Source: an uncultured Prevotellaceae bacterium
GTDB taxonomy: Bacteria > Bacteroidota > Bacteroidia > Bacteroidales > Bacteroidaceae
Length of the DNA: 64,000 nt
NCBI GenBank assembly: GCA_900316975.1
Contig: ONFA01000004.1
Span: 1-64,000 of the forward strand
Direction of reading: 5' to 3'
The translations under genes were made by a program, and so were the position numbers. The notes below the pieces were generated by a model. It had not been told where the DNA came from. It ran no database searches and was given only the letters and a program-made list of their open reading frames with translations. Shown piece after piece: positions 34,907 to 43,036 of the stretch. Every line of letters starts with the position of its first letter. The stretch's first letter is position 1.

Positions 34907-36844
34907 ATGAAAAAACTGATTTTAACAATAGTCGCTACATGGATGATAGCAGCAATATTGAATGCGCAAGAGAACAAGACTGCATACGAGATAAGTTTGG
35001 AAGAAACGGAGGTGGTGGGTACCCGTGCCCCATTGCCAGCCGACAAGGCTGTGCGTCTCGTTCAAGTAATTAACCGACAAGACATTGAAGCGTCAAGTGC
35101 CAGTTCCGTCAACGACCTGCTCAAACTAGCGGCAGGAGTCGATGTGCGCCAACGTGGTGGCTTTGGCATCCAGACAGACATAGGTGTGAATGGCGGTACA
35201 GAAGACCAACTGACCATCCTACTCAACGGCGTCAACATCAGTAACCCCCACACGGGACATTTGGCTGCCGACTTCCCTGTGAATGTGGATGACATCGAAC
35301 GCATTGAAGTGATTGAGGGTGGAGCCAGCCGGGTGTATGGCAGTCAGGCATTTGCCGGTGCCATCAACATTGTGACACGCACCGAAAAGGAGAGCAGCGT
35401 GGGCGCCCATCTGCAGGGTGGTTCCTATGGCACTTTCGGAGTCAATGCCCATGTGTCGCTGAAAGGTAACCACTTCAACAACCGCATCAGTGGAGGATAT
35501 GCCCGAAGCGACGGCGGAACCTACAATGACGATTTCAACAAAGGCAATGCTTATTGGAACGGTAAGTACGAGAGTCAACTCTTCGATGCGACGTTTCATG
35601 CCGGATTGAGCACCATGAACTATGGCGCCAACACCTTCTACGGCACAGGCTCAGATTCCCAATATGAGCAAGATCGTCGCTACCTCATTGCTGCACAGGC
35701 AGAATACAAAGGAAAAATCCATGTGCCCATGCAGGTGTATTGGAATCGTTCTCTTGACCACTATGTTTGGTGGCGTGCCAATCCTGAAGCCTACCAGAAT
35801 TTTCACCAAACCAACGTTTATGGTGTAAACCTCAATGCCTACACTACATGGGCATTAGGTAAAACTGCTATTGGTGTGGAATTCCGCCGTGAGAACATCC
35901 TCTCCACCCGTCTGGGTAAGGAGATCCCCGAAGCCGAGCAACACAAATACAAGGTGCCAGGATGGGATGAGTATTACAAATATAAGGATGGGCGAAGTAA
36001 TGTGGGGCTTTATCTCGAACACGACATTCTCTTCGATCATCTGACTCTTTCACTCGGCATACTTGCCAACCACAACACCTCGGTAGATGGTGGTATGAAA
36101 CTCTACCCAGGCATTGACCTCTCATGGCGACCTGCTGACCGATGGAAATTCTATACCTCCTTTAACCAAAGCCTCAGAACACCCACATACACAGACCTTT
36201 ATTACAATGGTCCAGGACTGACGGGAAACTCTCAACTGAAGCCGGAGAAGAGCACCGATTGGCATATAGGAGCCAGTTACACGGGGATTTTTTTCAAGGT
36301 ACAGGTCAAGGGATTTTACCGCAAGGGAACTGACATGATTGACTGGGTAAAGTATCAAGATGCAACCAGCTACACTACCGCCAATAGTGACATTGACAAC
36401 ATTGGTGCTGAAGCTTTTATGTTTTTTGATTTTGCCAGACTTTGGGGAGAAAGGTCCATCCCTCAACGACTCACCCTCAGTTACTGCTACAACTACAAAT
36501 ATCGCGTCAATACCGAGCAAAAGGCAAACTATGCCTCACGCATGACCTTCCTCCGCCACAAATTTGTCGCCTCGTTCTATCACCGTATTGTCAGCAAACT
36601 CACGGCACAGTGGGACTTCACCCTCAAAAATCGTGAAGGGGAGTTCGACAATGCCAAGACGAAAGAACACCAGAGTTATGGCACCTATAGTACACTCGAT
36701 TTGAAGATTCAGTGGACTGAACCTCATTATTCTCTCTATGTACAAGCAAACAATCTCACATCCCACCGCTACTACGACTTTGCCAACATCGAACAGCCAG
36801 GTGTGTGGCTGATGGCAGGAATCAAGTGTCGTTTGGCTTTTTAG
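34907..36844 (+). CDS. TonB-dependent outer-membrane receptor (BtuB-like)
   Basis: The 645-residue protein has a signal peptide (about 1-20), a plug domain (about 40-160: VINRQDIEASSASSVNDLLKLAAGVDVRQRG, the NGVNISNPHTGH loop, IERIEVIEGGASRVYGSQAFAGAINIVT), and a 22-strand barrel ending in an aromatic strand, CRLAF. Length and motif set resemble cobalamin receptors (BtuB, about 600 residues) rather than SusC (about 1000). The ligand is not shown; no cobalamin riboswitch or btuG/btuFCD genes are seen nearby. It is paired with the YiiX-like hydrolase and ends in a strong terminator. Confidence 0.85.
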   Translation: MKKLILTIVATWMIAAILNAQENKTAYEISLEETEVVGTRAPLPADKAVRLVQVINRQDIEASSASSVNDLLKLAAGVDVRQRGGFGIQTDIGVNGGTEDQLTILLNGVNISNPHTGHLAADFPVNVDDIERIEVIEGGASRVYGSQAFAGAINIVTRTEKESSVGAHLQGGSYGTFGVNAHVSLKGNHFNNRISGGYARSDGGTYNDDFNKGNAYWNGKYESQLFDATFHAGLSTMNYGANTFYGTGSDSQYEQDRRYLIAAQAEYKGKIHVPMQVYWNRSLDHYVWWRANPEAYQNFHQTNVYGVNLNAYTTWALGKTAIGVEFRRENILSTRLGKEIPEAEQHKYKVPGWDEYYKYKDGRSNVGLYLEHDILFDHLTLSLGILANHNTSVDGGMKLYPGIDLSWRPADRWKFYTSFNQSLRTPTYTDLYYNGPGLTGNSQLKPEKSTDWHIGASYTGIFFKVQVKGFYRKGTDMIDWVKYQDATSYTTANSDIDNIGAEAFMFFDFARLWGERSIPQRLTLSYCYNYKYRVNTEQKANYASRMTFLRHKFVASFYHRIVSKLTAQWDFTLKNREGEFDNAKTKEHQSYGTYSTLDLKIQWTEPHYSLYVQANNLTSHRYYDFANIEQPGVWLMAGIKCRLAF

Positions 36845-36901
36845 TGTGGAGAAAGTTTTTATACTATAGATTACAAATCAAATATTGGTTATATAAGTCA
36901 G

Positions 36902-36934
36902 AAAAGAATACCAGAAATGGTATTCTTTTCTTTG
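36902..36934 (+). terminator. Terminator after the TonB-dependent receptor
   Basis: An 11-bp stem, AAAAGAATACC (36902-36912) with GGTATTCTTTT (36919-36929), followed by CTTTG. It sits just upstream of the amidase promoter. Confidence 0.8.
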
Positions 36935-36962
36935 TTTCATAAATTATTTGATTGCTTTTTTG

Positions 36963-36970
36963 TAACTTTG
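36963..36970 (+). promoter_or_regulatory. -7 box of the amidase-MCE promoter
   Basis: TAACTTTG, with the predicted start near 36977, about 12 nt before the ATG at 36989. It lies downstream of an alternative in-frame start at 36917, which argues against that start. Confidence 0.6.
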
Positions 36971-36988
36971 CAACGATTTTATATTGAT

Positions 36989-38122
36989 ATGAGAAAACCC
37001 TTACACATTATTATATATATAGTCGTGCTGCTTTTCGGCCTACCTGCTTCGGCAATAACTGATGGGGGGCAGTTTGTGGTGGTGCTCGATGCTGGTCACG
37101 GTGGTAAAGACCCCGGAGCCATCGGTTCGAAATCGACCAACCGTGAGAAAGATATCAATCTGGGCATCACGCTGGAAGTGGGACGGCTGCTGAAAGCAAA
37201 CTGTCCCGATGTGAAATTGATATATACAAGAAGCACAGACGTATTCGTCGAACTGGGACGACGTGCCGAGATAGCCAACAAGGCAAAAGCAGACCTCTTT
37301 GTGAGTATCCACACCAATGCATTACCGAAAAATGCCAGAAAAGCAACTGGCGTGCAATCCTACACCCTGACCCTGCGCACAGCATCAACCAATCTGGCAG
37401 TAGAAAAACGGGAGAACTCCGTCATTGCGCTTGAAGGCTCAGCAGCCAAGAAATACAATTACAATCCTTCGCCCGAAAGCAACATTATGTTCGAACTGAT
37501 GCAAGATCACGACATGAAAGAAAGTGTGAACTTTGCCAAGATGGTACAGAGCGAGATGGTTCACACAGCCGGAAGGACTGATATGGGCGTGCTGCAGGCA
37601 AACCTTGCCGTGCTTCGCCTCACCTATATGCCCAGTGTACTGCTCGAAGTAGGCTATATCTCCACCCCCTCCGAAGAGCAGTTCCTCATGTCCACCTCCG
37701 GACGTCAAACGATGGCGAAGAGTATCTACAACGCCATCGTGAAGTACAAAGCACAAAAGACCGGTAAGGAATCCAAACTGGAGAAAACCGTTCCAGACCC
37801 TGCAACAGAACAACCGGAGGAACAAAACGCATCGGTATCGGAAACAGCATCCGCAGTCACACCACCAGCAGCCCCATCAGCCGACAACGGCAAAACGACA
37901 GGCGGGAAGAAGACTGTCTATAAAGTGCAAGTGCTCGCTGGCGGCGCAAAACTGAAGAGCAACGACAAGCAATTCAAAGGACTAACCTGCGAGATGCACG
38001 AAAAGAACGGGCGCTACACCTACACCTACGGCTCCGCGACCACGATGGACGAAGCAAAAAAACTACGCCGGTCCATCCTCGACAAATTTCCACAAGCATT
38101 CATCGTGACATTTGAAGAATAA
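36989..38122 (+). CDS. N-acetylmuramoyl-L-alanine amidase (AmiC-type)
   Basis: The 377-residue protein has a signal peptide (about 1-22) and an Amidase_3 domain (about 28-235) with VLDAGHGGKDPGAIG (zinc His), REKDINLGITLEVG (zinc Glu), SIHTNA (zinc His) and LLEVGYIS (catalytic Glu). A Pro/Ala/Glu-rich linker leads to a C-terminal SPOR-like domain (about 305-377, VYKVQVLAGGAKL to RSILDKFPQAFIVTF) that may target it to division sites. It cuts the stem peptide from glycan in the periplasm. The start at 36989 is chosen from the signal peptide and promoter. The MCE gene follows after 4 bp. Confidence 0.92.
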   Translation: MRKPLHIIIYIVVLLFGLPASAITDGGQFVVVLDAGHGGKDPGAIGSKSTNREKDINLGITLEVGRLLKANCPDVKLIYTRSTDVFVELGRRAEIANKAKADLFVSIHTNALPKNARKATGVQSYTLTLRTASTNLAVEKRENSVIALEGSAAKKYNYNPSPESNIMFELMQDHDMKESVNFAKMVQSEMVHTAGRTDMGVLQANLAVLRLTYMPSVLLEVGYISTPSEEQFLMSTSGRQTMAKSIYNAIVKYKAQKTGKESKLEKTVPDPATEQPEEQNASVSETASAVTPPAAPSADNGKTTGGKKTVYKVQVLAGGAKLKSNDKQFKGLTCEMHEKNGRYTYTYGSATTMDEAKKLRRSILDKFPQAFIVTFEE

Positions 38123-38126
38123 TAAT

Positions 38127-39032
38127 ATGAAAATCAGCAAAGAAATTAAAATTGCCTTAGTGGCAGTCCTTTCTGCCATCATCGTCTATGTAGGCATCAT
38201 CTTCCTCAAGGGACTTAAACTCTTTAACGACGAAGTATCCTATTTCGTGGAAATCGCCGACATTCAAGGCATGCCGACCGCATCCGACGTGCGCGCCAAT
38301 GGACTGAAAGTGGGCACCGTGAAAGCCATCACATTCAATCCCAATCGCCAAGACCTCACGGTCGAAATCACTATTGACCCCAAATTTCAGATTCCACAAG
38401 GCACCAGCGTTTATATGACAAAAGAAATGTTGGGAAGTGCCATGATGAACTTGAAACTGGGTCCTAACCCTAATGCTGTTCTCCATCCGGGCGACACGAT
38501 TCTGGGAGAACCCCTTATGGACCTCATGACGGAAGCAGGCAAAGTGCTGCCCCAAGTCGAAGCCATGTTCCCCAAGGTGGATTCTATCCTGAATGCACTC
38601 AACACGCTGTCACACGATCCAGCCATCACCACGTCACTTCACAACATGGAAGCCGTGTCAGCCGACTTGCGCACCACCACCACAAGAATCAATGGGTTGC
38701 TTGGCAACGATGTTCCTCAACTCATGGCAAAAACCAACACAATCTTCAACAATTTGGAAACAACCACCAACAATCTCAATCAGATAGACATGGTGGGAAT
38801 GGCACAAAAAGCTGATGCCACAATGAATGGTTTGCAGGAGATGACCTTCAAGATGAACACAGCCATGAACAGCAAAGACAACTCGCTAGGCATGCTGATG
38901 AACGACAATTCTATTGCACTACATCTTGATTCAACCATGTTGAACTCCTCCAAACTGCTTGAGGACTTCAGACTACACCCCAAACGCTATGTTCATTTCT
39001 CTCTCTTCGGTAGGAAAGACAAGCAAAAATGA
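38127..39032 (+). CDS. MCE/MlaD-family lipid-transport protein
   Basis: The 301-residue protein has one N-terminal membrane helix (about 8-25) and an MCE domain (about 35-115) with YFVEIADIQGMPTASDVRANGLKVGTV and VEITIDPKFQIPQGTSVYMTKEMLGS. A long helical C-terminal part (120-290) follows, with a TTTTRINGLL heptad pattern able to form a tunnel-like needle. Such proteins carry phospholipids between membranes with an MlaE/MlaF ABC complex, not found here. The ATG at 38127 is chosen over an in-frame TTG at 38112 overlapping the amidase gene. Confidence 0.87.
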   Translation: MKISKEIKIALVAVLSAIIVYVGIIFLKGLKLFNDEVSYFVEIADIQGMPTASDVRANGLKVGTVKAITFNPNRQDLTVEITIDPKFQIPQGTSVYMTKEMLGSAMMNLKLGPNPNAVLHPGDTILGEPLMDLMTEAGKVLPQVEAMFPKVDSILNALNTLSHDPAITTSLHNMEAVSADLRTTTTRINGLLGNDVPQLMAKTNTIFNNLETTTNNLNQIDMVGMAQKADATMNGLQEMTFKMNTAMNSKDNSLGMLMNDNSIALHLDSTMLNSSKLLEDFRLHPKRYVHFSLFGRKDKQK

Positions 39033-39054
39033 GCAAAGGGGAAAAACACAAGAG

Positions 39055-39095
39055 AGGTTGTTATTTGAATTTTGTTCAAACAACAACCTTTTCTT
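39055..39095 (+). terminator. Terminator after the MCE gene
   Basis: AGGTTGTT plus TTTGAA (from 39055) pair with TTCAAA plus AACAACCT (to 39089), with one mismatched base pair, followed by TTTCTTT. Confidence 0.85.
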
Positions 39096-39395
39096 TCGCG
39101 GACGATTTTGAAGAGATAGAAAACCTATCAAAAACAAACAATTAGCGGCAATAAAAAAATATTTTGAACGGATTGTTTCATACGTGAAACAAATATATAA
39201 CAAACTAATAATCAATATAAAGGAAAAAACAAACACGAATCAAGACCTTTAAGAACTTAATAAACGTAAATGACTGAAATGAAGCACTTTTAAGAGTGCG
39301 ATTTCAAACGGCAAGAAAAATAAATTTTGCCGTGTCGAAAAAAAAAGCGAACTTTGCATTCGTAAAAATCACATGAGAATCGCCAAATCTTAAAA
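39096..39395. other. Intergenic region upstream of dnaA
   Basis: About 300 bp, very A/T-rich. It contains the palindrome TTGTTTCA-TACG-TGAAACAA (39173-39192) and the dnaA promoter at 39326-39356. I searched for DnaA boxes (TTATCCACA and TTATNCACA, both strands) and saw none, so this is not evidently the origin. Confidence 0.6.
39326..39356 (+). promoter_or_regulatory. Promoter of dnaA
   Basis: TTTG (39326-39329), 19 bp, then GAACTTTG (39349-39356), one mismatch from TAnnTTTG. The leader is about 33 nt. Confidence 0.55.
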
Positions 39396-40811
39396 ATGGT
39401 AGAAACAGAACAAAATCCAAAACTCTTGTGGGGGAAATGCCTCGATATCATTCGAGACAATATCACCCCAGAACAATTCGCGGCATCATTTGCATTCGTC
39501 GAACTTCATAGTTTCGAGGATGGCAAACTGATTCTTGATGTGCCCAGCGAATTTGTGAAGAGACTTTTGGAGGAAAACTTCCTGCCTCTTATGGCATCTA
39601 CCTTTAAGCGCGTGTTTGGTAACAGCATCCACAAATTATATTATAATGTAAAGGTGGTGAACACCAAACGAGGTGGTGAAGTGAGGGAAATGGCAAACAT
39701 GTCGCAGAAAGTGACTAATGGTCCTTCACGCAAAGATGTTCGCAAGTCTCCTGGCGATGTAACCGCACCACAGGTGCAGGACCTCGATTCTCAATTGATA
39801 GCCGACTACAGATTTGACAACTATATTGAAGGTGAGAGCAATCGCTTGGCACGCTCTGTCGGCGAATCCATTGCCAATAACCCTGCCAAGACTTTCAACC
39901 CCTTCTTCGTATATGGTCCATCAGGATGTGGAAAGACCCACCTCATCAACGCCATTGGGTTGAGCATCAAGGAGCAACATCCACAGATGCGTGTGCTATA
40001 CCTGTCTGCACACCTTTTCACCGTACAGTACACCGATGCTGTGCGCCAAAACAAGGTCAATGAATTCATTCGATTTTATCAAACCATTGATACGCTGATT
40101 CTTGACGATGTGCAGGAACTTTCAGGCAAGGGAGCGACCCAAAACACGTTCTTCCACATTTTCAATCATCTGCAACGTAACAACAAGCAGATTATCCTTT
40201 CAGCAGACCGTCCTCCCATCGCCATTCAAGATTTGGAGGATCGATTGCTCACTCGTTTCAAGTGGGGTATGCAGGCTGAAATTGAGAAGCCCACGCAGAA
40301 CTTGCGTCTCAACATTCTCTCTGCCAAAGTGGAAAAAGAAGGACTGAACATCCCTGCCAACGTGCTCAAGTTCATTTCCGAAAATATCGATGACAGCGTG
40401 CGCGACCTTGAAGGAGTCATCAACTCACTCATGGCATACTCCGTTGTCTATAACTGCGACATCAATATGGCATTGGTTCGTAAAATCATGCCACGGTTCG
40501 TAGAAAAGCAGAGCAAAGAACTTACGATTGATGATGTGAAGCAGTCTGTCTGTGACCATTTCAATCTGAAAGTCAATCAACTTGACTCACGCACCCGTAC
40601 TCAGCAAGTTGCCTATGCACGCCAAGTGGCAATGTATCTGGCAGCCCATTTGACTGATAAGTCGCATGTGCAGATTGGTGTCCATATCGGCAACCGAAAC
40701 CACGCAACCGTCATCCACGCTTTGAAGCAGATTAAGGACATGATGGAAGTGGATGAAAAAGTGCGTCAAGATGTTGAAGAACTGATGGATACGCTCCATG
40801 TATCACATTGA
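39396..40811 (+). CDS. dnaA: Chromosomal replication initiator DnaA
   Basis: DnaA (471 residues) opens the replication origin. Domain I (1-90: LWGKCLDIIRDNITPEQFAASF), a linker and the AAA+ domain with Walker A GPSGCGKTHL near 172, Walker B LILDDVQEL near 236 and sensor I LSADRPP near 268 are present. Domain IV (about 375-471) ends with the helix-turn-helix signature HVQIGVHIGNRNHATVIHALKQI. It has its own promoter and terminator and stands alone, without the usual dnaN-recF neighbours. Confidence 0.97.
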   Translation: MVETEQNPKLLWGKCLDIIRDNITPEQFAASFAFVELHSFEDGKLILDVPSEFVKRLLEENFLPLMASTFKRVFGNSIHKLYYNVKVVNTKRGGEVREMANMSQKVTNGPSRKDVRKSPGDVTAPQVQDLDSQLIADYRFDNYIEGESNRLARSVGESIANNPAKTFNPFFVYGPSGCGKTHLINAIGLSIKEQHPQMRVLYLSAHLFTVQYTDAVRQNKVNEFIRFYQTIDTLILDDVQELSGKGATQNTFFHIFNHLQRNNKQIILSADRPPIAIQDLEDRLLTRFKWGMQAEIEKPTQNLRLNILSAKVEKEGLNIPANVLKFISENIDDSVRDLEGVINSLMAYSVVYNCDINMALVRKIMPRFVEKQSKELTIDDVKQSVCDHFNLKVNQLDSRTRTQQVAYARQVAMYLAAHLTDKSHVQIGVHIGNRNHATVIHALKQIKDMMEVDEKVRQDVEELMDTLHVSH

Positions 40812-40934
40812 AACAAATCGCCACATGATGCGAAGCATCGTCAGAAAAAACGAGGCTTAGTAAAGAAAGTGGACGACATACGATAACAACAGAACATACT
40901 AACCAATTCCTATAGATAACTTATGTTTAATGGA

Positions 40935-40966
40935 GGGGAGGGCTCGTGGTGAGTCCTCCCCTTTTC
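40935..40966 (+). terminator. Terminator after dnaA
   Basis: GGGGAGGGCT (40935-40944) pairs with AGTCCTCCCC (40952-40961), one G-T or mismatch position inside, followed by TTTTCG. It lies 124 bp after the dnaA stop. Confidence 0.8.
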
Positions 40967-41057
40967 GTGTTTTTTCTATTCTGTTGTAATTCTATCTTTT
41001 CGATTCTTTCCCTTCCTGTTCTGGCCCTTTCTTTTCTTGACTTTTTCGGGTTCTCCA

Positions 41058-41798
41058 TTATTTCAAGAATCCCTGATTCTTCAACGCCTTCAACAATCCC
41101 TCAGACATAGCCTCATTGTCTTTCCTGGTGTAACGGCAATCGGTGAACACCTGTGCCAGATTCTCCTTCTTGTTGATTTCCACAAACTTTTTGTTCTCCT
41201 CCAGTTGCTCCTTGAAATAATAGATGATGTCCAGTTGGTCGGGTGAGTAATCATGATACGTTTCTTCGTGGATGTATGCCAAGTGCGGCAAACGGTCTGG
41301 TTGTTCAGGATTTTCGTCAGGCACCCCTATGGTGATGGTGGCGATAGGGAATGTTAACTTGGGTAACTTCAGCAAATCAATGATTCCCTGTGGATTGTAA
41401 AGTGTTGTGCCCAGATAGCAAGTGCCGTAACCCTCATCCTCTGCCAAAGTGCAGAAAGCCTGTACATATAATAAGGTGTCGCTTACTGCATTCAGGAATG
41501 AAAGGTAATTGTCATAACCCGCATCAGCGTTGCGCTGTTCACACCATCGGGTGAAACGATTGAAGTCGGCACAAAATGTGAGCACCACAGGAGCCCCTTT
41601 CACCATTGGCTGTCCGAAATGCAAAGGCGAGAGTTTCTCCTTCATCTCTTCCGAGCGTGTCACGATCACACTATACAGCTGCATGTTTCCCATCGTTGCG
41701 GCCCTCGATGCCTGGAAGAGCAGTGCGTCCAATTTCTCCTGAGGAATGTCTTCCTGCTTATACTTACGGATAGTCCGTCTATTGCTGAATGATGCCAT
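41058..41798 (-). CDS. NfsA-like nitroreductase
   Basis: The 246-residue flavoprotein fits the NADPH-dependent nitroreductase group: SNRRTIRKYKQEDIP at the N-terminus with the FMN-binding Arg residues, GNMQLYSVIVTR near 39, and GYGTCYLGTTLYNP near 123. Family members reduce nitro and quinone compounds; the physiological substrate is unknown. The start at 41798 (MASFSNRRTIR) is preferred over an in-frame ATG at 41912, because the -7 box at 41839-41846 sits between them. It is divergent from the NrdJ-like gene with 144 bp between. Confidence 0.87.
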   Translation of the reverse strand: MASFSNRRTIRKYKQEDIPQEKLDALLFQASRAATMGNMQLYSVIVTRSEEMKEKLSPLHFGQPMVKGAPVVLTFCADFNRFTRWCEQRNADAGYDNYLSFLNAVSDTLLYVQAFCTLAEDEGYGTCYLGTTLYNPQGIIDLLKLPKLTFPIATITIGVPDENPEQPDRLPHLAYIHEETYHDYSPDQLDIIYYFKEQLEENKKFVEINKKENLAQVFTDCRYTRKDNEAMSEGLLKALKNQGFLK

Positions 41799-41838
41799 AA
41801 GATATTTACATTTTAATGATTTGCGTTTTACAATTATG

Positions 41839-41846
41839 CAAAGATA
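41839..41846 (-). promoter_or_regulatory. -7 box of the nitroreductase promoter
   Basis: TATCTTTG on the minus strand; predicted start near 41832, leader about 34 nt. No clear -33 element. Confidence 0.6.
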
Positions 41847-41867
41847 AGCATTTCCTGCCACATTTAT

Positions 41868-41898
41868 TTTGTCATGTCGTAAAATCCCCGTATTTTTG
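41868..41898 (+). promoter_or_regulatory. Promoter of the NrdJ-like gene and folB
   Basis: TTTG (41868-41871), 19 bp, then TATTTTTG (41891-41898), both elements matching. Predicted start near 41905. Confidence 0.75.
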
Positions 41899-41942
41899 CC
41901 ATTAGTTAACAATCTTACGCATTAAAACCGTTCGATTGCAAA

Positions 41943-42641
41943 ATGTCAAATCGTAAACAACCAGATATGGCACCTGTACAATCTTTATCCGCCACGATTC
42001 TAAATAAATTGGCAGAATTTGGCGAAAAGAAACTGAAAAAAGCGTTGAAGCCTTACAACCCCGAGTGCGAAGTGAATAAGGAGCGTGAGGAACTCTTGTC
42101 GTTGCTTGACAACGAAATTTACTCCTTCCGCCCCCAGTTTGAAATCACCGAGAAACGTCCCGTCAGTCTTGAATGTGATGTGGTCAAATTCCAAAACAAA
42201 AAGGAGAAATGGGTCGCATTCGTTGGATTGCTCGACGGCTATCCCTACGAAATCTTTACAGGAGTGCTTGACGACGAAGATGGCATCGCACTTCCCAAGA
42301 CCGTCACCAAGGGACACATCATCAAGCATATCGACGAGGAGGGCAACAAGCGCTATGATTTCACTTTCGTCAACCGACGTGGCTATAAGACCACGGTCGA
42401 AGGACTCTCTGAACGGTTCAATAAGGAATACTGGAATTATGCCAAACTCATCAGTGGCATTCTTCGCTACAGGATGCCTCTAACAAACGTCATTAAACTA
42501 GTTGGTTCTTTGCAACTTGAGAACGAAAACATCAACACATGGGCAAATGGTGTGGCACGTGCATTGAAGAAATACACCAACGGCGAAGACGACTCCATGG
42601 AGGACACGAATCTTAAGGACGACAATCACAATGCAGAATAA
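41943..42641 (+). CDS. Stand-alone homologue of the class II (NrdJ) ribonucleotide reductase C-terminal domain
   Basis: The 232-residue protein resembles the last ~150 residues of B12-dependent ribonucleotide reductase. SLECDVVKFQNKKEKWVAFV, GLLDGYPYEIFTG (75-107), NRRGYKTTVEGLSERFNKEYWNYAKLISGILR (145-176) and NENINTWANGVARALKK (194-210) align, from memory, with the segment starting at the RPKRLECDVVRF region of NrdJ. It lacks the catalytic barrel, and it has only two cysteines (42 and 78), not the C-terminal CxxC needed to re-reduce the active site. So it cannot be a reductase alone. An N-terminal helical part (1-70) and an acidic tail are extra. The ATG follows a good promoter, and its last 11 bp overlap folB. 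Its function is unknown; regulatory or nucleotide-binding roles are guesses. Confidence 0.75.
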   Translation: MSNRKQPDMAPVQSLSATILNKLAEFGEKKLKKALKPYNPECEVNKEREELLSLLDNEIYSFRPQFEITEKRPVSLECDVVKFQNKKEKWVAFVGLLDGYPYEIFTGVLDDEDGIALPKTVTKGHIIKHIDEEGNKRYDFTFVNRRGYKTTVEGLSERFNKEYWNYAKLISGILRYRMPLTNVIKLVGSLQLENENINTWANGVARALKKYTNGEDDSMEDTNLKDDNHNAE

Positions 42642-43002
42642 AATCATCCTCAAAGGACTGCGTCTCTATGCTTATCATGGAGTGATGGAACAAGAGCGCA
42701 AGGTGGGTGCCTACTTCACCATCGATTGTGAAGTGGAATGCGACATGTCTGTAGCCATTCAGACAGATTTCCTCTATGCCACCATCAGTTATGCCGATAT
42801 TTATGGAACCATCAAGCGCGAAATGGAAAAATCCTCCTTCCTCGTTGAACATGTGGCAGGGCGTATTGCCAAAGCCATCCTCGATGAATACCCCAAGGCA
42901 CAATCCGTCCGCATTCGTCTGCTGAAGGAGAACCCTCCTATGGGTGCCGACTGTCAAGGAGCAGGTGTGGAAATTGTGGAAAGTAGAGAGGAAAAAAGTT
43001 AA
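42631..43002 (+). CDS. folB: Dihydroneopterin aldolase
   Basis: FolB (123 residues) cleaves dihydroneopterin in folate synthesis. It has ILKGLRLYAYHGVMEQERKVG, the family's substrate-pocket signature (Tyr and His of the AYHGV motif), YADIYGTIKREMEKSSFLVEHVAGRIAKAIL with the catalytic Glu, and RIRLLKENPPMGADCQGAGVEI at the C-terminus. The length is normal. It overlaps the NrdJ-like gene by 11 bp, so the two are translationally coupled. The gap to the MFS transporter gene is 34 bp and holds a short heptamer-like stretch. Confidence 0.93.
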   Translation: MQNKIILKGLRLYAYHGVMEQERKVGAYFTIDCEVECDMSVAIQTDFLYATISYADIYGTIKREMEKSSFLVEHVAGRIAKAILDEYPKAQSVRIRLLKENPPMGADCQGAGVEIVESREEKS

Positions 43003-43036
43003 TTGACAATAGATAAATGATTAAATAGCCAAAAAC

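Noticed and set aside
39033..39395. Replication origin next to dnaA
   Set aside because: I see no DnaA boxes on either strand and no dnaN or other origin-linked genes; only one palindrome (39173-39192) and a promoter.
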